From Nectonema munidae (lineage: Eukaryota > Nematomorpha > Nectonematoida > Nectonematidae), in contig JAUIRK010000154.1 of the NCBI GenBank assembly GCA_030549495.1, positions 62,001-126,000 on the forward strand: DNA of 64,000 nt, in the 5' to 3' direction. Made by a program: the position numbers and the translations under genes. Positions 31,353 to 43,260 of this stretch are shown in pieces. The notes beneath the pieces were generated by a model. It was not told where the DNA came from, did no database searches, and saw nothing but the letters and a program-made list of their open reading frames with translations. Positions within the stretch are counted from its first letter, which is position 1; the number at the start of each line of letters is the position of its first letter.

Positions 31353-31655
31353 CAAAGCCCGCGCTACCTATTAAATTTTGGGCCACAAGCCTCCCCCAAC
31401 TATTTCTCAAGCCCCCCCCCACAGCTAATTTAAATTTTCAAGCTCCCCTAAAAAAATTTTCATTACCCTAAAAAAATATGACAAACATCTAGCATTCATG
31501 ATAATTTCTTTCATGAAAATGTAATCTGTATAAATATGGCTTGACGAATACATCATATGTTTTCTTTTCGCCTTGAAGCAGATTAATGTGATAGTTCAAA
31601 AATTAGCGCCCCAATGAAGCCCCCCCTCTAAAATTTTAGCTTAACGCGGGCACTG
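31353..31655. mobile_element. 303-bp hAT-like MITE
   Basis: Left end CAAAGCCCGCGCTA; the right end on the other strand is CAGTGCCCGCGTTAAGC. The following TTAAATTTTGGG and AAAATTTTAGAGGGG also correspond. No clear 8-bp duplication remains. Confidence 0.6.
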
Positions 31656-31659
31656 ATTA

Positions 31660-34140
31660 ACAAAGTATCATAATAAACAAAAAATACAAATAAATTTATT
31701 TTATGTAAAAATCTATGAAAATTTTTGGCTGTTTTTTTTATATATTTCATAATATAATATTAAAAGGTTTTTCTTATTTTTATAGAAGTAATAAATCTTG
31801 AGTTGTGATATCTTCTTCTTTTATTATCGAACCAAGAAGAAGATTTAGAGCTTTACTGTGATATCTTTGGTATTGTCATTGATTTACATATTTCTCTAGA
31901 GAATTTAAAAAGTGATTCGTTATAGTGTAAAAATTTTTGGCAAATAGTTGCTTATTGTAGTTAAATATAGATGGCGTTAAAAGTAATGATATATATTTTT
32001 AAATGATGAGCTTTCAAGATATATTTTCAATCCTGTTTTTTGATATCTCAAAACACACTTATGAGTTATTCTCTCGAGAAATATCTAAATTCATTATCTC
32101 TTCAGATAGTTGTATATAAAAATTTTTTTTTGTAATTACATTTGGCTTTGAATTCACTAGCGTTGGAAAAAATAACGAATACTTCGTCTTTGAAAATAGC
32201 ATATAATTCATAGCCCTAACTAATAAAGTTAGCAAAGTCATCATTTGCTAAACCAAGAAACAACTTTGCTAATCTTACTAAGTGACACAATTTTTTTTTC
32301 TCATGAAATCCTCCTATACGTAATGCTCAGAAATCTCATGGTATTTTTAAAAGTTTTAATCAATTGATGGGAATTTATTTTAACAAAAAAAAGTAAAAAT
32401 TCTATCTTAAATTTAAAGATTCTATCACATTTTATCTTTTGAAATTCTGAATCTTTAAATGTTTTCTTAACTTTTCTTTTTAATCTCACGTAATCTCCAA
32501 AAATCTCATAGTATTTTTCAAAAGGTTTACTAGTTTGCTAAAAACTTATTCTAATGAAAAGAATTCTCAAAAAAATATCATTAGTTAGTTTCTAATGATT
32601 TATGAAAAGATATAAAATAAATTACATTTCGAAATTTATAGGCGATTTCAAAAGAAAAGTATGATAAAAATTTTTTTTTGTCTTTTCATATGTATAAAAC
32701 GAATAATTTTTTACCATATTAGTGAACATTTTGAAATCAAGTCATTTCAGTTAAAAGTTACACACAGCTCTTTCATTTTGGGAGCCGGAGATTAATATTT
32801 CTTTTCTGCCTCCTATTCCTGGTTTTCACAAAAATTCAAAACTCTAATTCTGCAAAATTTGATGAATAAGTTAAACAACTTTTATAAAAAAACAATAATT
32901 CCTTTTTTTTAAAGGAATCATAAATTACCAAACTTTTTGATCAATTTAATTGATACAGTTGTTCAAATATAGCCACACTGGATCAATGAAACTAGCTGTA
33001 TTCATCACTCATTTCTCTCAATTAACGAAATTGATTCAAATTCAGCCGTCCTAAAAATTCCATTAAACTTATCAGGAGAGAAAGCATTTTGTTGGAACAC
33101 CGATGACAGATAAAATTTAACTCCTATTGAATAAATATCATTTTAATAGGTTTAATTAATTGGGAAATTTTCAACTTTAAAAACAAAAATTTTACTAAAA
33201 ACAGTTGAAAGCCATCTCAGAGCTCACATTTCACAATATTGCTTAAATGTGAAAAGTATTCAGCCTAGCATATTCAAAATAACCTTGTCAAAATTTAACT
33301 CAAAGTCACGGAGTTTAAGTCAAAATTTTTAAAGATAAATTTGCTATATAGGGAATTGTTTATATGTATTATTTCATAAACATACCATGACCAAGTTGTA
33401 TAGAGGCATTGCACTTGGGCGTATAGCAATAGAATAGACTTAGCTTCTAAGGTGAAACAGTTATTGAAGTTTACAAGGATATTCAAAGACTTATATGAAT
33501 ACTTGCTTGCCACAATTCTCTTAGAACAACTCATATAGATATATCTGTATCATTTTGTAAATAATGCTCGCTATATATATTTGAACAATACGTAAGTAAA
33601 ATTGAATAAGTTTATAACCAATTAAAATCAAGCCTGCTTTAATGATAGACATAGCAAAAATTATATGAAGCAATTTCTTATGAAAAAGTATCCAAAAATT
33701 TATAAATAAGCACTTTTAATGAGATATTTTAAAAGGAATTTATTTGACTTAAACATATTCTCAATGTTTTTTTGTGATTCTGTTTTATTTAATCAAAAAA
33801 ACTTTCAAAACCTGTACTTACAACTCAAATATATCTTTTAATACATTTTTGTTATAAGAACTTTGGTATGAAGTTAGATTAGCTTCAATTTTAGTACGAA
33901 AAAAATAGTTTTTTAGCGAATGTAAAAGAAAGTTTTTATTTATATATATATTTCATTGTTAATTTTAAGTTTTAATGAAATTAACAAATATGATTTTAAT
34001 GACTAGCTATTTATATATATTAACCACTTTTAACAGAATTTCTATGAGTAAAAATTTTGAATAAAAAAATTTTACTGCAAAACTTTTTAAAAGAGACTCT
34101 TATTTTTTTGTTTGAATCAAAAAATAATAAAAAAAAGTTA
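31660..34140. other. Gene-free AT-rich stretch downstream of the receptor gene
   Basis: No conserved frame or repeat end recognised. Simple AT-rich sequence with many A and T runs. Confidence 0.5.
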
Positions 34141-34146
34141 TTTATT
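34141..34146 (-). promoter_or_regulatory. Candidate polyadenylation signal of the receptor gene
   Basis: AATAAA on the - strand, about 210 bp after the stop codon. Such hexamers are common in AT-rich DNA, so this is only a candidate. Confidence 0.35.
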
Positions 34147-34354
34147 TATAACACAGGCAACTTCTAGAGTTATAAGTTAAGTAAAAATATTATTTTCTTA
34201 CGTGTCGTTACACATAAATACTTTAAGTAAATATTAAAAAGCATGTATTCTTGGACATTGAGTAAAATGTAATGACTCTTCATAAGTGTGAATGTTTCAA
34301 AGTATAGACTAGATTGAAAAAGAATGTTGAATGAAAAAAAGTCCCCCTTTTGCT

Positions 34355-36388
34355 CTAGTTCAAACTACAAGGTATTGTTGAATCATCTTCGCAGTTTGTG
34401 TTCACGGATGTTTGGGAGACGAGATTCTCTTTCAGAATTGAAGAAGATACTTCTTTATTTTTACAGTAGCTTCTTTTCACTGAGAAAACTAAATAGTAAA
34501 AGAGTACCATCGAAAAAATGATATTAATGAAGATATGAGGATGCAGACAAAGGATATCTGAAAAAAGGAGTGTTATGAATGAGAAGAAGAAGAGGGCGTG
34601 GAGAAAGGCTATCTGTAGGAGGGAAAGAGGGTTGTTGGTGCTTTTGTAAGCGGGCGCATTATTCCAAAATGAAGGCAGGAAAAAGAGCAAGGTAAAAACA
34701 ATTGCAAAGATCATGAAGGAGAAGGTCACGGCCGGCGTTAAGAAGTAGAGAGTGAAAGGGGACTCAAATTTGCCTGAAGAAATGGGAAAAGACTTTGCCG
34801 TGAAAGAAGATAAGATAACTAAGAAGGCAGAGAAAATGGGAGGGATGAGAGTGTAGAGAAGTTTAATGGGTAAAATCGCGGAAAGAGTTACCAACGGGAA
34901 GGATAGGCTTGAAGAAAGCAGACTAAATTTGTACACCAAAACTTTACTTGAAATCGCGGACTTGAGAAGAGCATTCATGAGAGAAGATACGTTGAGGAAA
35001 GTGAAGAAAATGCAAAACACTGAAATCATGTTCAAGGTGGACACTGCAAAGTCCCTTCGCATCAAATAGATGATGATGGCAGATGAGACCAAGAATATTG
35101 AGACCAAGGTGAGGTACTGGAAAAAGAAGTTCTTTACATCACCTCGCCTCAAGGTTGTGGATGCAGCTGCCGCCTCTATATACGATTTGCACGTGAACAA
35201 GTTCGCTCTTTCCTTGCTACTGCTGATCGTATAAGAATCATTGTGGAGAATCAAATTTGCATGCGTCGGCAGGAGGACAGAAAAGTTGGAAAATTGGTAA
35301 AATTCACTCACTTCAGTGTAGTCTTGATTCTCGCAGACCAACTGGGGGTGGTGGGAATGGTAGAGATTCTCTACTTCGGATTCGTATTGAGCATTCGTTT
35401 TTGAAGATGTGTCCCTCTTGCAAGTTCCATTCTTGTAGCTGTGATTGCTTGCACAAAAGCCTCGCCTGCACTTCTTCTCCACAACATCAAATATGTTACC
35501 AGCAGGACAGAAGCGATTGAGGGAGTTGCCAAGTGAATCAAATTTAAGAACTAAGGATTTGAAATTAACAAAGTTCATTTCACGGATATCCCTTCTTCCA
35601 GAAAATTCATCGTCTCTTTGCCGTGGATAAAAGGGATAGCACATGAGTGATGTAGAATTTTGGGAATTACAGCTAGCGCAGTGAGCATTTTTGTATATCT
35701 TTCCATCAACACTGAAAATATAGGATGTGTATGACTGACATTTTTGCATGTGGGAAGAACCAATTAGATTTCGAGGGCAGGTATCGATTACATTTTTATA
35801 ACATGTTCTGAGAATTTTGTTAGAGTGATTTCCTGGTGCAGCAAATTTTAATTTGCAATTTTTTGTATTACCCAAACACAACATTTTTGTTATGAAAGGC
35901 CTTAAATTGGAAAGTTTTTTAGAATTCCCAAGATTACAAAAAGCACAAAATATATTTCGATAAACCTTGTTCTCCCCAAAATCGAAGAAAGGCATTTTTA
36001 AGAAGAAATCTCTGCTTTCTCTACTAGAGCATTGAGAGTGATAAAATTTATAGTCATCATTGTAGCCGTGAGGCTCATTTGGACACTTGTCAATCACGAA
36101 AACTTCTCCAAGCCCAGGTAAGCGATGACAGGAAAATTTCTTTTCTGCTCTTATTTCATTTTTGAAGTTGGCGTCAGAGCAGCAATTTCCAAACTCCACA
36201 CAACTTTCATCACAGCCACAATTAGAAGTTTTTTCCTTCTTTGGGAAAATTTGGAAGTCAGGTCTCTCACATGAGTCGTAAGGGAAGCAGCTCTTGATTT
36301 CCTGATTCAGGAGATACGACACGCCCACTTCTTTTCCCGACTTTCCCCACGCCAAACAAGCCAACGCGAAAAGTGAGAAAGTAAGCAT
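34355..36388 (-). CDS. Seven-transmembrane receptor with somatomedin-B-like motif (class B/adhesion-like GPCR), single exon
   Basis: A 677-residue uninterrupted frame with a secretory signal (MLTFSLFALACLAWG). Residues 34-70 carry a somatomedin-B-like pattern (NCGCDESCVEFGNCCSD). The ectodomain to about 415 has two related Cys stretches, YRNIFCAFCN (143-151) and YKNAHCASCN (232-241), and likely N-glycosylation sites at N187, N244, N315, N320, N368 and N383. Seven hydrophobic segments follow: about 421-443, 449-472, 484-510, 513-533, 546-572, 588-612, 617-638. A short Ser/Thr-rich cytoplasmic tail ends the protein. Layout and length fit invertebrate secretin/adhesion-like (methuselah-type) receptors with Cys-rich ectodomains; I see no GPS cleavage motif. 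Ligand unknown. The ATG context (CCAGCCATGC) is good. Having no introns in 2 kb is unusual in this window and could mean retrocopy origin. Confidence 0.82.
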   Translation of the reverse strand: MLTFSLFALACLAWGKSGKEVGVSYLLNQEIKSCFPYDSCERPDFQIFPKKEKTSNCGCDESCVEFGNCCSDANFKNEIRAEKKFSCHRLPGLGEVFVIDKCPNEPHGYNDDYKFYHSQCSSRESRDFFLKMPFFDFGENKVYRNIFCAFCNLGNSKKLSNLRPFITKMLCLGNTKNCKLKFAAPGNHSNKILRTCYKNVIDTCPRNLIGSSHMQKCQSYTSYIFSVDGKIYKNAHCASCNSQNSTSLMCYPFYPRQRDDEFSGRRDIREMNFVNFKSLVLKFDSLGNSLNRFCPAGNIFDVVEKKCRRGFCASNHSYKNGTCKRDTSSKTNAQYESEVENLYHSHHPQLVCENQDYTEVSEFYQFSNFSVLLPTHANLILHNDSYTISSSKERANLFTCKSYIEAAAASTTLRRGDVKNFFFQYLTLVSIFLVSSAIIIYLMRRDFAVSTLNMISVFCIFFTFLNVSSLMNALLKSAISSKVLVYKFSLLSSSLSFPLVTLSAILPIKLLYTLIPPIFSAFLVILSSFTAKSFPISSGKFESPFTLYFLTPAVTFSFMIFAIVFTLLFFLPSFWNNAPAYKSTNNPLSLLQIAFLHALFFFSFITLLFSDILCLHPHIFINIIFSMVLFYYLVFSVKRSYCKNKEVSSSILKENLVSQTSVNTNCEDDSTIPCSLN

Positions 36389-37354
36389 GGCTGGAGTCGG
36401 CGCGTAGTGCAGTAGTCACTCACAGTTCAATCTAAAAGTTAAATGGAAAATGAGGAATTGCATGCACAAATTGCAGTCAAGAAAGAAGGAGGGGTGCCAC
36501 TAATGATGGAGGGCGGGAGGGGGCGCGGTATTTACTAAGCTAAAGATGTGTGTACATATAAATATTTAAAATTTCAATACTAATAAAGCAGCCACCTACA
36601 TTCTTCGTATAAACGCTTTTGATGGTGAGAAGTTGATAAAGTGCGTATATTCATGCAGGTTTGTTTGTGCCGATAGAAGAAGAAGAGGTATGGAGGGAGG
36701 AGATAGGGAAGAGTTAAGTTAGACAACAACATCACACAATATGTCTTATTGTCGTAAGTATAGGAAGAGGCAAAGGTAGAGATGATGAGGTTAGCTCATG
36801 TCTGGCAACGAGATAATTCAATTTAGAAGTAAAGCGGCCGATGAAAACGATAAAAAGTTTTTCTTTAAATAGTATTCATGTGTTTGGTGTATATATAGGT
36901 GGTGGTATATGGGACAAAGAACAAATAAGAGTTGATTTCGCTGAGAATGAAAGGAATAATTCAGAGTAGAATGTGCAATTAGCGCGAATTGTGATTGGCG
37001 CGTTGAGAAGCAAAGAGATGAAAGGAAAAAGGCGATGCAACTTTTGAGAGAGAGAGCAAATGAATGCTAGAGACATTTTGGCTTATTGTCTGTGTAATTA
37101 AAATTACGTGTGACATGAGCGGAGGAGAAAATGTTTACACTTTCTGCATGATTGTGGTGAGTGATCATGCCGATGAAAAGTTGTTTGAAGTGCATGCGGC
37201 TGTGTATGTGCAAGAGGGCAATAACCTTTGGTAAGAGTTTTCTATCAAGTCTGTTCGAGGAGGCGACAGCCTAGTTTTGTAATAATAAAATAATTTGTTG
37301 CCGTGATCGACTTGGCTTCGTTTCGAAAAATAACACTGGTCAACACAATATTTT
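36389..37354. other. Upstream region of the receptor gene
   Basis: Probable 5' UTR and promoter region of the - strand receptor. It is somewhat G/A-rich on the + strand (GGAGGGCGGGAGGGGGCG near 36,506). No TATA box or other site could be identified with confidence. No other gene seen. Confidence 0.4.
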
Positions 37355-37722
37355 TGGCGGGCAAAGTGGGACTGGTTTCTGGGGTTTTTTGGGGGGCGGT
37401 TCCGATCCTGCCATTTGTTTTTTTACGTGGGCTCTTTTTTGGGGATATCACGGGGGGGGTGGTCTTTCACCCCTCCTTCCCCCACTAAAAAAAAAAAAAA
37501 AAACTAAATAATGAAAAAAAAAAGTAATAATTTTTTTTTTATTTAAATAAAAAAACAAAAAATAAAAAATCACATTCTAAAAAAAAATTTTATAATAAAA
37601 CCATTCTTTTTTTTTATAATAAACCATATTTTTTTTTATATTAAAAAAAAAAAATTAAAAAAATTATAAAATTTTTTTTAAAAAAAATATTTATTTTATT
37701 TTTTAAAAAAAAAAAAATTTTT

Positions 37723-37754
<32 letters not shown>

Positions 37755-37800
37755 TTCCCCCCCTTCTCTTTTTTTTTTTTTGTTGTCCCCTGGGGGTTTT
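37355..37800. other. Homopolymer block, possibly low-quality sequence
   Basis: G/T-rich text (GGTTTTTTGGGGGGCGG) passes into about 260 bp of almost pure A and T runs, then C and T runs up to 37,795. This abrupt pattern resembles the blocks at 26.6 and 50.1 kb. Confidence 0.5.
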
Positions 37801-38420
37801 TGTAATCTAAATCCTTTCCTAAGCGTATAAATTTTGAAAAAAATCATTCCGTATTATGTAATGAAACATATTATGGCTAAATATGTACTTTTGTTCGCGT
37901 GACAAATACACAAGTTTCGCTATATACACCTATTCAATATTTGCGGTTACTATTATTCCATCTTTTTTCAAAAAGTTTTACTAATTGAAGTCAAATTTTT
38001 TTAAGATTTCAAATAATATAAAAAAAATATATAAATCAGAATGAGAAATTTACCTCACAAAAAATGTTTTCTCATTTTCATAAAAAAATAAAATTAGTGC
38101 ACTGCAAAATACAATGTAAAAACGCAATTGCACCTCTGCGTTGATACAATAAACGTTTAATTCTCTGTTCCACGGGGGAGGGAGGTAAATTAAGTGGTCC
38201 TCCGCTCCCAATAATTTCAACGGGACTTTTTATATTTTCCTTTTCTACTTCACCATCGTAACATAACATACATTATAAAAATAAAAAAATTTTGTGGGGA
38301 GAAGGGGTAAACAGTAATTACCCAAAAATTGTCATCTCTAGCCCATTTAAGACCAATATTCGCAAAGTGAACGTAGACGAACTCCTATATTTTCACGCAC
38401 TAGAAATACTCAAATTTTTT

Positions 38421-40533
38421 ACTTCCTTAGTCGGGGTGATCATTTTTGACCTCTGTTGTTTAAACCTATTATCGGAATCAGCGATTAAATTTATTATATT
38501 TAAATAAATTAAAAAAAAATTAAATAAGTTTGTTGCATTTATAATAAAAAAAATACTAAAAATATTTTTCTTTTTCGCAGTTAAGACAAGCAATGAATTG
38601 ACGCAGTGTGATTTCGACAAAAAAAAGAATTTGCCAGAGTTAAACGACATATTACTTCTTTTATTATTACATTCTTTTGGCTTTATGCCTTTTCTTGTTA
38701 CTATCAAATCCATTTGGCAAAACAAAATTTTTATTGGCTTGGATAGAACAAAGTTCTTTTATCAAAAGTTTAAAAAATTGTCTTCTGCAAATGTTATCAT
38801 TTGTAGTAGCTTGGTTTAGTATATAAGAGTTTAAGCCAGAGGCCATCAAGTCCAATCCTCCTTGTGCTCCTTTTACAAGTATGATATTTAGCCATTTGTT
38901 TCATTACGACAACACCATACTTATTTTTGTTATAAAAACTTACAGTATCTGGTGGTTATTTTCTATGAGTTTCATCAATTTGTGCTACTTTGTGCATAGA
39001 ACCCAAAATATAAAGATTCTTTGTTTTCTTACCTTTATAAATTATCCAACTGAAATTGGATTTATGTGTGTAAATTTCACTTGAGTGTAATGGTTTCAAT
39101 TTCAAAATATTATCACAGTTTATTATTTCACGACGATTTTTTCTCATAGTTCCAACGATCGTAGTTTTTCGTTTTTGAAATTTTTCAGCGCTTTCTAAGA
39201 TTGTGAAAAAGTTATCCATTCTCATATTGTATCCTTTGTCGAAATAAGGTGTCATCGATTTTTCACAAACATATAAACCAAGTGACTTCTCTATTCTGCA
39301 TTCATCTTTACCCAGGTAAGGAAGAGCATTGCGCAAATATTTTGAAGATTTATCCACCAGAAACCAAAACTTGATGCCGAATTTATTTGGTTTTAATGGA
39401 ATGTACTGAGAGCAACGACATTTAGATGGGAAAAGCTGTTCATCCACGGTTAGGATAAAAGATGGAAGATGGCACAAGTGAGAGTTTTGAATGAAGTTTT
39501 TCCAAATATCTCTAATCAAACAAATCTTGTATTTTTCTTTGTTTCTTCTTCTTGAAGTAGCGTCATCAAAACGTGTATGTCTCATTATCAATTTGAATTT
39601 ACCTCTACTCATCGTTTTTTTTTGGAAAATTGCAATTCCATATTCTTTGTTCCAGAGAAATATTTCTTGTATATTGAGGCCAAATAAAATTTTTATTCTT
39701 CCAACTAAAGAGACAAAAAATTTTTATAATGAAGTTTTCCATGTATTGTTGTAAATTTCAATATAGACTTCATCTGAAAAGTAGTTGGAATGCTGAAAGG
39801 GAACTTCCTTTTACTATATTGTGTTTCGAATATTCGGTTGGACCAGACTTAACTGTGAAAATATTTTCTTTAAGAATTCTTTCTTTTTTAGACTCTTGTC
39901 CTGCTTTTGAAAGAGCGGTGTTTGCTATTTCAAAATCTTCATTTTCTGTATAAGATGAAGAATTAAAATATTCCATAAATTTTATCTTTTCATAAACACT
40001 TGTTTTTGGCAATGCCAGATTTGTTAGAGAAAAATATACATTTTTTTTTCTTAAAAAGAAAACTTACTGTAAAAAATAATGAAAGAAAACTTTGCTATTG
40101 CTAAAGCAAAAATGAGGAATTAGATTAGAAGTGCAGAGTATGAAATAAAAAGCCATAAAGTTTGATTGATGAATGTATTTGTGAATAGAGTCTCATTTTA
40201 TATATATACTTTATACGTCTATATTATTATGAATATATTTGTCTTGATATTCACATATTTTATTAATGTCAATTCTATGATTATTTGTGATTGAAGAGTA
40301 ATTTATAACAAGAACTTATATTTCACTATATGATTGAATAATTCATGAATGGTCATTTTTGACGTCTCAATCTTTATAGGTATAAAAATAATTATTTTCT
40401 AAAAATATATATAAAGTTTAAAAATCAAAAAAATATTAAATAGTAAAAAAGTTTCATCTAACATCTCAAGAGCTAGAAAAAATGTTTTGGAAATTGATAG
40501 TGGTCAAAAATGGCCACTTCGTCTTTCTTAGTG
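38421..40533 (-). mobile_element. piggyBac-type DNA transposon, inactivated
   Basis: Transposase remains on the - strand between likely inverted ends: GGTGATCATTTTTGACC at about 38,435-38,451 and, inverted, GTGGCCATTTTTGACC at 40,502-40,517 (longer match 38,421-38,452 against 40,502-40,533, imperfect). The right flank TAAA may be a decayed TTAA. N-terminal pieces lie at 39,613-40,012 (SGPTEYSKHN, SAFQLLF), the catalytic core at 38,956-39,612, and C-terminal pieces at 38,667-38,955. Three or more frame breaks separate them. Confidence 0.78.
38956..39612 (-). pseudogene. piggyBac transposase core (DDE_Tnp_1_7), broken
   Basis: The 218-residue open stretch carries the family's hallmarks in order: MSRGKFKLIMRHTRFDD, TVDEQLFPSKCRCSQYIPLK (first catalytic Asp), PNKFGIKFWFLVD, MRMDNFF (second Asp), TIVGTMRKNRREI and LGSMHK. 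Just past its stop, in another frame, comes SFYNKNKYGVVVMKQMAKYH. The family has GVDxxDQM there, so both the third catalytic Asp and its partner are replaced (V and K). The enzyme would be dead even apart from the frame breaks. A C-terminal piece (ICRRQFFKLLIKELC) follows at 38,667-38,855. Compare known members: about 550-600 residues. Confidence 0.92.
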
Positions 40534-40539
40534 TAAATG

Positions 40540-41222
40540 GCAATTTGTGTATAGTCGTCTGCTCTTTGATCGAAAGTTTCTGAAAGTCAGAATCTTTGAA
40601 AAAAATTCGCGTAAAAAGTTTTTAACCGTACGTTCCTCAGATGGATTCAAGCTTGAAACCTCGCACTTTGAAAGACAGACCCATCTAGACATCTAGTCAC
40701 CATCACTCTTCCAGGGAGTAGAAGATTTTAATCCATAGACAAAAATCTTCCACGCCTTAAATCTTATCGCAGTTTTTTAAGTATAAAATTTCAAATTCAT
40801 TCTATAATTTTTTAAACAAAATGCATAAACTTTGCAAAGGATTCAAGATGTTGAAATTCTTACAGGCTGTATTTTTTTTGATTATATCTATCTCTAAAAA
40901 TTTTCTGAGTCCATTCATTTTTTATATTTACATATGTTTAATCTCTTTTACATATGTAAGATTTTTAATGTGCATTCATAGAAAAGGAAAATGAAATTTA
41001 AAAAACTAAAATATCTACAGCTGTAAAATTTTTTTAGGTGGACATGTGGTGTAATACAATAGAAAGTGTTTAATCTTTTTAAGTACGCAATATTTAGCCA
41101 AAAATTATTCTGAAAAGTTTTCGTAATGAATTTTAGGTTAAAGTACGATTTCAAAAGAAAGCATTGAAAAGGGAAGAAAAATATATTTCATTTATCTCTT
41201 TATGTCTTAAATATAAAGAATA
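40540..41222. other. Gene-free stretch between transposons
   Basis: No conserved frame or repeat recognised. Confidence 0.5.
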
Positions 41223-41230
41223 GCTATAAC

Positions 41231-41492
41231 CAGTAGTGGGATTCAGCCGGTTCGTTAGAACCGTCTCACCGAGTTTTGTGAGCTCGGCGAACAGTAAAAT
41301 ATTTATTTATCTATATGGTACAGACCGTACAGTAAAATAAGCAGCCACAGCATCATCATAATGATGCCTGTTTAACAATTATTTTTAAATTTTATTGGGA
41401 AATAATCAAAATTGATCAGTTTATTTGCTGACAAATTTGACTTTTTTGTAACAGAACCTACCGGCTGACAAAATTTTTGAATCCCACTACTG
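41231..41492. mobile_element. 262-bp hAT-type MITE
   Basis: Left end CAGTAGTGGGATTCAGCCGG; the right end on the other strand is CAGTAGTGGGATTCAAAAAT, with GTCAGCCGG a little further in. Flanks GCTATAAC (41,223-41,230) and GTTATAAC (41,493-41,500) match at 7 of 8. Clear hAT signature, no coding capacity. Confidence 0.9.
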
Positions 41493-41564
41493 GTTATAAC
41501 GACTATAATAAATAGAGAGTAGAGATATATATATATATATATATCCATATGATAAAATATATAA

Positions 41565-41714
41565 CAATTTTATGTTCTAAATTGTCTAGTTTTTGCATTG
41601 AATTTTTAATAATAAATTCAAAATTTTTATTTAATAGAAAAATATTGCTTTTCGTTTACTACTTTGAATTGTTTGAATTTATAAATTAAAAAAGACAATT
41701 TAGAACTTAAAATG
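41565..41714. mobile_element. 150-bp MITE related to the foldback element at 47.5 kb
   Basis: Left end CAATTTTATGTTCTAAATTG; the right end on the other strand is CATTTTAAGTTCTAAATTGT, then CTTTTTT. The foldback at 47,478 starts CATTTTTAGTTCTAAACGGT, then CTTTTT, so the termini are related. No clear target duplication. Confidence 0.65.
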
Positions 41715-42021
41715 GTTTACATAATCTTTGTAAAATTAAATAAATAAAAAATAAATCAAAAAACTTTACGTCTCTGAAAAAACAGAATATTCTATGGCTT
41801 ACAAATTTTTTGTAAAACGTATTTTTTTTGAAATAAAAAATCATATTAGGTAGAAAATTTTTACACAATGAATTTGAAGAATAAATATTTTTAGGTAATA
41901 AATATATTGCTAATTAAATAATTTGTCAAATAGATTTTAAGTTTTTTTAGAGAATTAATAAGATTAGATACTTTTTGCTAAAAAAAAATGAAATAATTTT
42001 TATAGACTCAATTTTGCTTAA

Positions 42022-42288
42022 CTCTTACGCGACCAGTAAATAAAAATGGTGTGCTTTATTTATCAAATTACATTGAAAAAGAAAACAAAAGATTACGCTT
42101 CAAAATTCTAGGAGGCATCGTTTTCGGAAATTGATTTTCTATTTTTAGTAATTTAAGAAAGATATAAACATATCCTGATTGGTCAAAGGAAAAAGATATG
42201 AGTGAGAAAATTTACAATGGGCCTGGAAGTGTTAGAAGTTTTGATAAGTTTAAAGTAGACAATTTTCGTGTCGCACTGTCTCAAAGGG
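42022..42288. repeat. TTAA-flanked MITE-like repeat
   Basis: TTAA (42,018-42,021) is followed by CTCTTACGCGACCAG, like the CCCTTTCGTGACCA end at 23,861. The far end CTCAAAGGGCTAA resembles the ends at 8,001 and 14,221. Internal sequence is degenerate. Confidence 0.4.
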
Positions 42289-43115
42289 CTAAATTTTCAT
42301 AATTTGGCAACTGATTTGTCAAGAGAGTTGAATATTGAAAACTTACGTGCTTTTACCATTCTCGGAAAAGACTCCTTTCATACGTGCAAATACTTTCAAT
42401 TGTGAGAATCGTGTCAATACTATACTTCTTATATATATATATATATATTCGTGGTCAGTGTAATTTGAGATAAAATGAAGAAACATGGAATCATTTCTAC
42501 AAGTACAATCTTTTGATTGGAAGAACAAAGAGAGAGAGACTACACTCTGTATTGCTTGCTATACTATGTTTCATGAATGGATCGCGAGAGATGAGTAAAG
42601 GATAATGTCGGTTTTGTTAGGGCGCGCTTTTCACGATTATGATGTAAGATCCACATTCTAACCTGGAGAATTGGCGCAGTAGATTTGATGATATCTGATA
42701 AACTGTAATGTGAGTAAATAATGATGATGCAAAAACCTGAGATTAGATAAGCGTAGTCCTTTTTGCTAGGTGGATGGATGGATGGATGGATAAAGGAGAG
42801 ATGGATGAAATGAGGAGAACTAGGATGATATGGTTGTGGTGATAATAGCGTGAAGCATGGATTTACACGTCAGCCAATGCAAAAAAGGGGGGCTAGTCAG
42901 TTTTTATGTTGTTTGTGGTTGTGCCTAAAAATTTGAAGCTACCTTTATTTGTTTTTAATCCAGCTGATAGGAGGAGAGCAAAGTGTGAAGAAAAAGAGAT
43001 GATGACGATATTTTAACTATTTGCGATGATGATGAAGAAAAATTTTAAAAATCAAAAAAGATTACAATGTCTTCTTTCTTTTTCTCATCTCTTTTTTGAA
43101 ATTTATGTATTATAC

Positions 43116-43260
43116 CATTTTTAGTTCTACTTTGTCCACTTTTCCAATTCTATTTTATCTTTTGGCAATTCTATTTTGTTTGTTTTTTTTCGAATTCTGT
43201 TTTCGCTTTTTGCAACTTTATCTGAATTTTATTTTTTGTTGTGTTTATATCGTTTTGACA
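43116..43260 (+). repeat. One-sided remnant of the foldback family
   Basis: Starts CATTTTTAGTTCTA, identical to the terminus at 47,478, followed by irregular units on CAATTCTATTTT and ATTCTGTTTTCG. This mimics the subterminal tandem repeats of the foldback element. The opposite end was not found. Confidence 0.5.

Noticed and set aside
34866-35630. Several + strand frames opposite the receptor
   Set aside because: Shadows of the - strand receptor gene, with no recognisable domain.
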